Of a DNA stretch of 42,094 nucleotides, positions 35,388 to 42,094 are shown piece after piece. The notes beneath the pieces were generated by a model. That model made no database searches. It was not told where the DNA came from and saw nothing but the letters and a program-made list of their open reading frames with translations. Position 1 is the first letter of the stretch; the number at the start of each line of letters is the position of its first letter. The stretch is from an uncultured Christensenella sp. (lineage in GTDB: Bacteria; Bacillota; Clostridia; Christensenellales; UBA3700). Made by a program: the position numbers and the translations under genes. The stretch is from contig CAJTNW010000015.1 of assembly GCA_910577795.1 (NCBI GenBank), forward strand, positions 1-42,094, in the 5' to 3' direction.

Positions 35388-37022
35388 ATGGAAAAATCAA
35401 CTAATTTTATTGAAGATATTATAAATAATGATTTAGAGTGCGGCAAGCACAGCGAGATAATAACTAGGTTTCCACCAGAGCCAAACGGATATTTACATAT
35501 TGGTCATGCAAAAAGTCTTTGCATAAACTTTGGCATGAAAGAAAAATACAATGGTAAGTGCAACTTGAGATATGATGATACAAACCCTGCAAAAGAAGAT
35601 GTAGAGTATGTAGATAGTATTAAAAAAGATATAGAATGGTTAGGCTTTAAGTGGGATGCGGAACTTTATGCTTCTGACTATTTTGATAGAATGTACGAAT
35701 GTGCAGTTTTGCTTATTAAAAAAGGTCTTGCCTTTGTATGCGATATGACAAGCGAGGAAATTAGGGAAAACAGAGGCACTTTGACTACTCCAGGCAAAAA
35801 TTCACCTTATAGAGATAGAAGTATTGAGGAAAACCTAGATTTGTTTAGTCGTATGAAGGCTGGCGAATTTGCTGATGGTAGCAAAGTTTTAAGGGCAAAA
35901 ATTGATATGGCAAGCCCTAATATCAATATGCGTGACCCTATTATTTATAGAATTTTGCGTGAGTCTCACCACAGGACTGGTGATAAATGGTGTATTTATC
36001 CTATGTATGACTTTGCTCACCCTTTGGAAGATGCTTTTGAGGGTATAACTCATAGTATTTGTACTTTGGAGTTTGAGGACCATAGACCACTTTATGACTG
36101 GGTAAAAATCAATTGCGGTTTTGACCCAGGTCCAAGACAAATTGAGTTTGCAAGACTTAATATGAACAGAACAATAATGTCAAAAAGATATTTAAAGAAA
36201 CTAGTTGACGAAGGTTTTGTTGATGGTTGGTCTGACCCAAGAATGCCTACTTTAAGTGGTATGAGGGAAAGAGGCTATCCACCTGAAGCAATTAGAGATT
36301 TTTGTGAAAGAGTTGGTGTTGCAAAAGCAAATAGTGAAGTTAATACTGCTATGCTAGAGTTTTGCGTTAGGGAAAACTTAAATGCAAATGCGGATAGAGC
36401 AATGGTAGTAAAAGACCCTATCAAAATGATTATAGAGGGTGCAGATAACGAAACTTATTTGGTCGAAAATAACCCTAATGCAGAAGAAAAGGAATACCAT
36501 AACGTTACTTTTAGTAATGAGTTGTTTATTGAAAGAGATGACTTTATGATAGACCCACCACCTAAATACAAAAGACTTGTTGTTGGCGGTACTGTAAGAC
36601 TAAGAAATTCTTATATTGTGGAGTATAAAAGCCATAAGTGCGATAGCAACGGACTTGTAGAAAGTGTTACTGTTCAAATCATACCAGATAGCAAAAGCGG
36701 TGGCACAAATGCAGGAATGAAAGTAAAAGGTGTTATCCAATGGGTAAATGCAAAAGACTATTTGCCTTGCGTATTGCACGAGTATGATTATTTGCTACTT
36801 GATGGCGATGGTGATTTTAATGATAGATTAAATCCAGATTCTCATATAATATATGACAAAGCAGTTGGGGAAAGCAGTTTGAAAAATGCTAAACCTTATG
36901 ATAGATTTCAATTTATGCGTATAGGTTATTATAGTGCTGTTAGTAACTATGGCAAAAATGGCAAATACGAATTTAATCGTATTGTATCATTAAAAGACAG
37001 TTTTAATTTTAATAACAAATAA
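35388..37022 (+). CDS. glnS: Glutaminyl-tRNA synthetase
   Basis: Class I synthetase, 544 residues. HIGH at 37-40 (PPEPNGYLHIGHAKS), LRYDDTNP following, and the KMSKS counterpart IMSKR near 263-267; the C-terminal beta-barrel anticodon domain follows. The DDTNP and ENPNAEEKEYHN-like segments fit GlnS, not GltX. Many Firmicutes lack GlnS and use GatCAB, so it was probably gained. Translationally close to fhs. Confidence 0.94.
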   Translation: MEKSTNFIEDIINNDLECGKHSEIITRFPPEPNGYLHIGHAKSLCINFGMKEKYNGKCNLRYDDTNPAKEDVEYVDSIKKDIEWLGFKWDAELYASDYFDRMYECAVLLIKKGLAFVCDMTSEEIRENRGTLTTPGKNSPYRDRSIEENLDLFSRMKAGEFADGSKVLRAKIDMASPNINMRDPIIYRILRESHHRTGDKWCIYPMYDFAHPLEDAFEGITHSICTLEFEDHRPLYDWVKINCGFDPGPRQIEFARLNMNRTIMSKRYLKKLVDEGFVDGWSDPRMPTLSGMRERGYPPEAIRDFCERVGVAKANSEVNTAMLEFCVRENLNANADRAMVVKDPIKMIIEGADNETYLVENNPNAEEKEYHNVTFSNELFIERDDFMIDPPPKYKRLVVGGTVRLRNSYIVEYKSHKCDSNGLVESVTVQIIPDSKSGGTNAGMKVKGVIQWVNAKDYLPCVLHEYDYLLLDGDGDFNDRLNPDSHIIYDKAVGESSLKNAKPYDRFQFMRIGYYSAVSNYGKNGKYEFNRIVSLKDSFNFNNK

Positions 37023-37043
37023 AAAGATAAGGTAAAATTTATT

Positions 37044-37685
37044 ATGCAAAAAACAAAAAAATATCTGACAATTCTTGCGTATACTATACCAAGTTTAATA
37101 TTTGTTTGCTATATACTATTTTTGTGCTTTATGCCAAAGGAAGTTGCAGTGCACTTTAATTTAGAGGGCAATGTAGATAGGTATGGTAGCAAATATGAGT
37201 TTTTAATTACTGCGTTTGTGTTTTACTTAATTCCAATGGTATTAACACTTATTTATGATAGAGTAAAAATGCCTGATTTGTACAAAGTTGTAGGTTTATC
37301 TTGTGCTTTGGCTATGCCGTTAGCCTTTATTGGTGTAACTATTTACTTTTTTGTAAAAGTTGCAATAAATAGTGTAGGAGTAATATTTTTGCTAGAAAAT
37401 AGAATATCTTTTATACTAACTTTTGTTGCTGCCTTAATATTTATTGCTACACATATTTTGCCTTTTGTTTATGGAAAGCAAAAATTTAAAAAAGAAATAA
37501 CACAAAAATACTACTATGTTATTTATATTTTAATGGGTGTGTGCAGTTTTGGTATACTAATAGGCACATTGTTTTTGGGTAATTATTATTCATTTATAGT
37601 ATTCTTTGGACTAATAGCACTTGCTATTGCAGTTTGGTATATCTTTGCAGCAGTTATTAAAAAGATAGAAAATAAAAGTAAATAA
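37044..37685 (+). CDS. DUF1648 membrane protein
   Basis: 213 residues with about six membrane helices. The DUF1648 block is FMPKEVAVHFNLEGNVDRYGSK-like at 29-50 (VHFN...G..D..GSK). Related to the SdpI group, some members of which give immunity to peptide toxins; here no toxin gene is present. It lacks a strong ribosome site (AAGGTAAAA) and follows glnS by 21 bases. Confidence 0.78.
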   Translation: MQKTKKYLTILAYTIPSLIFVCYILFLCFMPKEVAVHFNLEGNVDRYGSKYEFLITAFVFYLIPMVLTLIYDRVKMPDLYKVVGLSCALAMPLAFIGVTIYFFVKVAINSVGVIFLLENRISFILTFVAALIFIATHILPFVYGKQKFKKEITQKYYYVIYILMGVCSFGILIGTLFLGNYYSFIVFFGLIALAIAVWYIFAAVIKKIENKSK

Positions 37686-37710
37686 CTATTATAATAAAAA
37701 TAATAAATAA

Positions 37711-37738
37711 AAAAGCACTGTTATCCAGTGCTTTTTTT
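37711..37738 (+). terminator. Intrinsic terminator of the fhs-glnS operon
   Basis: Ten-pair stem AAAAGCACTG / CAGTGCTTTT, loop TTATC, run of T. Confidence 0.9.
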
Positions 37739-37831
37739 GTTGCAAAATTATTTTATTAAATGCTATATATAGCAGTAAAAAAATATTTTATTTAGGTATA
37801 ATTTTTATAAGAAAAAAATATTTTAACAAGT

Positions 37832-37850
37832 TACATCATTTAGTGATGTA
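37832..37850. promoter_or_regulatory. Inverted repeat upstream of the second XRE gene
   Basis: TACATCA (37832-37838) and TGATGTA (37844-37850) around TTTAG. Possible operator; different sequence from the repeats before the first XRE gene. Confidence 0.4.
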
Positions 37851-37902
37851 CTCAATTACAAATAAAGTTTAAAATGTCATAATATAATAAAAAGGACTTA
37901 AT

Positions 37903-38145
37903 ATGACTATAAATGATGCTATAGCAAGTAGAATAATATTTTTACTTCGCAAAAACCAAATGACAAAATACAGGTTAGAAAATAATGCAAATATTAAGCA
38001 TAGTGTTATGTTTAATATAATTTCTGGAAAGAATAAAACTATTACATTAACTACACTTTTTAAAATATGTAATGGTTTAAATATTTCTATTTTGGAATTT
38101 TTAGATGATGATTTATTTAACTCAAATAATTTAGATTATGATTAA
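37903..38145 (+). CDS. Small XRE-family helix-turn-helix regulator (copy 2)
   Basis: 80 residues, same length and layout as the first copy (MTINDA start, then YRLE and SGKNKTITLTTLFKI). About half the residues are identical by eye, with the putative recognition helix differing (IKHSVMFNI against IPHGAMHRI). AAAGGAC ribosome site. Lone gene, convergent with serA across a shared terminator, just as copy 1 is convergent with the YlxY gene. Target unknown. Confidence 0.85.
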   Translation: MTINDAIASRIIFLLRKNQMTKYRLENNANIKHSVMFNIISGKNKTITLTTLFKICNGLNISILEFLDDDLFNSNNLDYD

Positions 38146-38165
38146 TTTAAATGTGATAAAAAAAC

Positions 38166-38195
38166 AAAAACTACTGGTTTCCCAGTAGTTTTTTG
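38166..38195. terminator. Bidirectional terminator
   Basis: AAAAACTACTGG pairs with CCAGTAGTTTTT; T-tract on the right, A-tract on the left. Separates copy 2 of the XRE gene from serA. Confidence 0.88.
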
Positions 38196-38217
38196 CGTTA
38201 TAATATTTATTTTTTTA

Positions 38218-39369
38218 TTAATCAATAACTCTTACTTTAAGCACACCATTCAATTTTTGGATAGTATCAAGTGTTTTGCTGTCAATAGATTTCTTCAAAT
38301 CAATAATAATGTATCCAACATTGCCACGAGTTGCAGTTGCAATATTTGCCATATTGCTAGATACAAGGGCAGTTACTTCACTTGCCATATTGTCATTATT
38401 TTTATATGCAATAGTTAATCTATCATTATTAGTTTTTGCAACAGTTATTCTAGGGAAGTTTACACTATTAACAATATTACCATTTTCCAAATAATCTTTC
38501 AATTCATTTGCAGCCATAACAGCACAATTATCTTCCGCCTCAGGAGTAGAAGCACCTAAGTGAGGTATAGCAATAATATTCTTTTTGCCCAAAAGTTCAC
38601 CACAAGGGAAGTCAGTTACATATTTTGCAACTTTACCTTGCTCACAAGCCTCAATGATATCTGCGTTGTTTACAAGTTCGCCTCTAGCACAATTGATAAT
38701 ACGTACATTATCTTTCATAATAGCAATACTATCTTTATTAATCATATATTTTGTGCTATCTGTCAAAGGTACATGTACAGTAATATAATCACTATTTTTA
38801 AATATATCATTTAAATCTTTTGTAACTTTTACATTGTTGTTTAGTGCTTTTGCAGCATCTTCAGATAAATAAGGGTCATAGCCAATAACACTCATTCCCA
38901 AATCTATGCAAGCATTTGCTACCATTCTACCAATAGCACCCAAGCCAACAACTCCTAGTGTTTTGCCAAAAATTTCAGGACCAATAAAAGCCTTTTTGCC
39001 TTTTTCAACCAAGGCTGCAACGTCGCTTTGAGGGTCTAGTTTGTTAGTCCAGTCAATAGCATCTGCAATTTTGCGGTTAGATATAAGCATATCTGTAAGA
39101 ACTAATTCCTTAACTGCGTTTGCATTTGCACCCGGTGTATTAAATACTACAATGCCATTATCTGTCATTTTGTCAAGTGGGATATTGTTTACACCAGCAC
39201 CTGCTCTTGCAACTGCAAGTAATGACTCTGGAATAGGATAGTCATGCATTTTGAAACTTCTTAGCATAATACCATCTGGAGTTGCACATTCGTTTGTTAA
39301 GTTATAATCATTTGTTAAAACATTGTTTACAAGTGGACTAATTTCATTTAGTTTTAAAATATTATACAT
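38218..39369 (-). CDS. serA: D-3-phosphoglycerate dehydrogenase with ACT domain
   Basis: First enzyme of serine synthesis; 383 residues, the short form. NAD motif GLGAIG at 142-147, catalytic ARGE near 231 and PHLGAS near 280; residues about 312-383 are an ACT domain, which in relatives gives serine feedback. Shares an operon with serC (11 bases apart). Confidence 0.93.
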   Translation of the reverse strand: MYNILKLNEISPLVNNVLTNDYNLTNECATPDGIMLRSFKMHDYPIPESLLAVARAGAGVNNIPLDKMTDNGIVVFNTPGANANAVKELVLTDMLISNRKIADAIDWTNKLDPQSDVAALVEKGKKAFIGPEIFGKTLGVVGLGAIGRMVANACIDLGMSVIGYDPYLSEDAAKALNNNVKVTKDLNDIFKNSDYITVHVPLTDSTKYMINKDSIAIMKDNVRIINCARGELVNNADIIEACEQGKVAKYVTDFPCGELLGKKNIIAIPHLGASTPEAEDNCAVMAANELKDYLENGNIVNSVNFPRITVAKTNNDRLTIAYKNNDNMASEVTALVSSNMANIATATRGNVGYIIIDLKKSIDSKTLDTIQKLNGVLKVRVID

Positions 39370-39380
39370 TTATTTGCTCC

Positions 39381-40448
39381 TTATTTGTTTTCTGCCTCAA
39401 ATTTTTTCATAAACTCTATTAAGGCAACAATACCTTCTCTAGGCATTGCGTTGTAGATAGATGCTCTCATACCGCCAACCAACTTGTGACCTTTAATAGA
39501 AACAAAACCTGCTTTTGCTGCTTCTGCAACAAACTTTTTGTCAAGGTCGCTATTTGGTGTAACAAAAGGTACATTCATAATTGAACGGTCTTCTTTTACT
39601 ACAGAGTTAGTATAAAAGTCTGAACTATCAATATAATCATAAAGCAAAGCCGCTTTTTCTTGATTAATTTTTTGCATTGCACTCAAACCACCCAATTTTT
39701 TAAGGTGACGCAACACTAACATTGCCATATAAATTGCAAAAGCAGGAGGTGTGTTGTAAAGACTTTCGTTTTCGGCTTGAGTTTTCCACTTTAACATAGT
39801 AGGACAAAACTCCATACCATCACTAATCAAATCTTTTCTTACAATAACAAGTGTAACACCTGCTGGGGCAATATTTTTTTGTGCACCTGCATAAATTACA
39901 CCATATTTAGATACATCAACTGGCTCAGATAGTATGCTACTGCTCATATCTGCTACAACAGGGCAGTTGCACTTTGGAACATAGTTGAATTTAGTGCCAA
40001 AAATTGTGTTGTTGTGGCAAATATGTACATAGTCAATGTCGTCACGGAACTCTACATTTTTAGGAATATATGTAAAAGTTTTATCTTTTGAAGATGCAGC
40101 AAGGCGAATATCACCATAGCGGCAAGCCTCTTGATATGCTTTGTTGGAGAAATTACCCGATACAATATAATCTGCTTTGCCTTTTTTTAATAAGTTAAGT
40201 GGAACTGCAGCAAATTGTGTTGATGCACCACCTTGTACTAATAGTATCTCATAATTATCAGGTACATTCAATAACTCACGAAATAGTGCTAAACACTCTT
40301 TATGTATTTCGTCATAATATGATGACCTATGAGACATTTCAGTAACGGACATACCACTGCCGTTGTAGTCAAGGAAGTCTTTTTGTGCTTGTTCTAAGAC
40401 TTCTAGCGGTAACATTGATGGACCAGCAGAAAAATTATAAACTCTCAT
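39381..40448 (-). CDS. serC: Phosphoserine aminotransferase
   Basis: PLP-dependent transaminase, 355 residues. Starts MRVYNFSAGPSMLP as family members do; PLP lysine is K191 in GAQKNIAPAG; QGGAS at 72-76 binds phosphate. First gene of the serC-serA unit; AAGGAGA precedes the ATG. No serB is present here. Confidence 0.95.
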   Translation of the reverse strand: MRVYNFSAGPSMLPLEVLEQAQKDFLDYNGSGMSVTEMSHRSSYYDEIHKECLALFRELLNVPDNYEILLVQGGASTQFAAVPLNLLKKGKADYIVSGNFSNKAYQEACRYGDIRLAASSKDKTFTYIPKNVEFRDDIDYVHICHNNTIFGTKFNYVPKCNCPVVADMSSSILSEPVDVSKYGVIYAGAQKNIAPAGVTLVIVRKDLISDGMEFCPTMLKWKTQAENESLYNTPPAFAIYMAMLVLRHLKKLGGLSAMQKINQEKAALLYDYIDSSDFYTNSVVKEDRSIMNVPFVTPNSDLDKKFVAEAAKAGFVSIKGHKLVGGMRASIYNAMPREGIVALIEFMKKFEAENK

Positions 40449-40496
40449 TGGAATCTCCTTTCGCTATACGCTTTTAAATTATTTTTTATACTCACA

Positions 40497-40525
40497 ATTA
40501 TACAACAATTTTATTTAAATTACAA
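40497..40525 (-). promoter_or_regulatory. Promoter of serC-serA
   Basis: Minus strand TTGTAA (40520-40525) and TATAAT (40497-40502), 17-base spacer. Confidence 0.75.
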
Positions 40526-40739
40526 GTTTATTTACATAATTATATTAATATTTTTACTTTAGTGTGATATAAGCATAAGTAATACAAATCTAATTTCTAA
40601 TTATTAAATTAATAACAATTTAAATCATTATTGCCATATTTAAAATAGAATATAAACAAAATTTGTAAAATAAACTATCAAAAATCGGGGGATTTTTGGT
40701 ATTTATAGTTAAAAGGATAATATTATAAGTAAAGTAGGT

Positions 40740-40901
40740 ATGCAATATAAATATTCTTACAAAGAGTTATGGCAACCTAAAAACTATGAAGTAACTTTTA
40801 GAATGTATCAACTCAATTTTGATGGTATTGATAGGACATATATGGAATATTGGGATAAATATCCCCATTTTATTGAAGATAATTTATTAAGAAAGATTTA
40901 G
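40740..40901 (+). CDS. Possible 53-residue protein, unrecognised
   Basis: A short open frame, starting MQYKYSYKELWQPK and ending ENLLRKI-like. It is aromatic-rich and looks protein-like, unlike the surrounding A+T DNA. It could begin six codons earlier at an ATT (40722), five bases after AAAGGA. No family recognised; it may be a gene remnant. The decamer copy at 40678-40687 lies just upstream. Confidence 0.35.
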   Translation: MQYKYSYKELWQPKNYEVTFRMYQLNFDGIDRTYMEYWDKYPHFIEDNLLRKI

Positions 40902-40956
40902 TATATAAAAAATATAGTATATATAAATAGATATAATATAATAAATAAACATATTT

Positions 40957-41000
40957 AATTTGACAATTATTGAAAGGTGGAAATAATTGTCAAATTTTTG
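40957..41000. terminator. Perfect 15-bp hairpin upstream of the rRNA promoters
   Basis: Arms AATTTGACAATTATT (40957-40971) and AATAATTGTCAAATT (40982-40996), 10-base loop, then TTT. Terminator-like, shielding the rRNA operon, or a binding site. Confidence 0.65.
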
Positions 41001-41101
41001 TAAAAAATTTTCAAAATCTATTGATTTTTGCAAAAATATGTTGTATATTAAAAGTCCACCCAAAAAAGTTTAAAATTTTTTTAAATTTGTTGCAAAAACA
41101 G

Positions 41102-41130
41102 TTGACAATATTCTTTTTTAGTGATAATAT
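41102..41130 (+). promoter_or_regulatory. rRNA promoter P1
   Basis: TTGACA (41102-41107) and TAATAT (41125-41130), 17-base spacer, with A/T-rich upstream DNA. Confidence 0.8.
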
Positions 41131-41266
41131 GTCAAAGTTGCCTCAAAAAAGGCAAGTAAATAGTAGCATTTTGGTTGGAAACACTTGTTTTGGATATACT
41201 AGAATAAGTAATTCGACAAAATTTTTAAGAAAATGAAAAATTCTTTTAAATTTCTTAAAATTTTGC

Positions 41267-41295
41267 TTGACAAACACAAATCACTGTGTTATTAT
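41267..41295 (+). promoter_or_regulatory. rRNA promoter P2
   Basis: TTGACA (41267-41272) and TATTAT (41290-41295), 17-base spacer, about 150 bases before mature 16S. Confidence 0.85.
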
Positions 41296-41350
41296 TGAGA
41301 GGCTGTGTAAGAGCAGCACACAACTGAACCTTGGAAACAGAATAGATAGG

Positions 41351-41434
41351 TTAAGGCGAAAAACTTGTGAAGAAACAAGTAAAAAGCCTTTAACAAATGT
41401 AGAATTACACAACAAAGTCAATGATTTGTTAAAG
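41351..41434 (+). promoter_or_regulatory. Structured rRNA leader with boxA-like element
   Basis: ACTTGT/ACAAGT hairpin (41363-41380). CTTTAACAAAT (41388-41398), similar to boxA, is an exact complement of ATTTGTTAAAG (41424-41434). Likely antitermination and processing signals. Confidence 0.55.
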
Positions 41435-41447
41435 AGTTAGAAGATAT

Positions 41448-42094
<647 letters not shown>

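Noticed and set aside
37044..37685. SdpI-like immunity protein of a toxin system
   Set aside because: Only the DUF1648 part is recognisable and no toxin gene is nearby.
1885..40687. Decamer copies as a CRISPR array or tandem repeat
   Set aside because: Copies are kilobases apart, on both strands, with no regular spacing.
40960..40990. Additional rRNA promoter from the TTGACA in the hairpin
   Set aside because: No acceptable -10 box at 16-18 bases.
40970..41236. 88-codon open frame before the 16S gene
   Set aside because: It spans rRNA promoter P1 and the hairpin, is low-complexity K/F/L-rich, and has no domain; regulatory DNA explains it better.

Overview
The window looks like a piece of chromosome from an uncultured, strictly anaerobic, low-G+C member of the Firmicutes (class Clostridia or a close relative). 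Evidence: very A+T-rich DNA; strong AGGAG-type ribosome sites; sigma-A promoters with 17-base spacers; lipoprotein signal peptides; the gene order ftsK/spoIIIE, rimO, pgsA, cinA, recA, rny, which resembles Bacillus and Clostridium; a complete set of [FeFe]-hydrogenase maturases; and the first 647 bases of a 16S rRNA of clostridial type. No tRNA, transposase, integrase, prophage or CRISPR array was seen.

Layout. 1-1872: a two-gene DpnII/MboI-type restriction-modification pair (GATC). 2045-3021: a small XRE regulator convergent with a YlxY-like NodB protein lacking the usual catalytic acids. 3313-13979: core genes M16 peptidase, dUTPase, FtsK/SpoIIIE, RimO, PgsA, a CinA without its first domain, RecA and RNase Y. 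14166-17634: a YbaK-type deacylase, a minus-strand plsC-DUF1349 pair, a YgjP metallopeptidase that may be leaderless, and a PQ-loop membrane protein. 17729-23859: a cobalamin-riboswitch-controlled operon with two DUF4430 lipoproteins, an HNH-associated-repeat protein, an unknown 483-residue lipoprotein and a full ECF transporter (EcfT, fused double ATPase, S component), most likely for a corrinoid or B12 precursor. 23874-24821: a D-2-hydroxyacid dehydrogenase. 24994-29239: trmB then hydE-hydG-hydF. 29475-33168: a large membrane protein of unknown function and a formylglycine-type sulfatase. 33407-37685: DUF1858, fhs, glnS and a DUF1648 membrane protein. 37903-38145: a second small XRE regulator. 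38218-40448: serC-serA on the minus strand. 40449-42094: an rRNA promoter region with a 15-bp perfect hairpin, two strong promoters, a structured leader and the 5' part of 16S rRNA.

The most unusual signal is compositional. Reading the whole window I found one GATC, and it lies inside the 16S gene. AGCT is likewise absent outside the 16S gene, which has two. Base composition alone predicts roughly a hundred of each, while other palindromes of the same composition (CATG, CTAG, GTAC, TGCA) are common. The GATC gap matches the restriction system encoded at the left end; the AGCT gap has no cause inside the window and predicts a second AluI-specificity system elsewhere or in the past. Even the normally conserved GATC at the start of 16S rRNA reads GATT here. 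A second signal is a decamer, TCAAAAATCG, found nine times on either strand, mostly between genes.

Limits: counts were made by eye, no database search was possible, and family assignments rest on recognised motifs and lengths.
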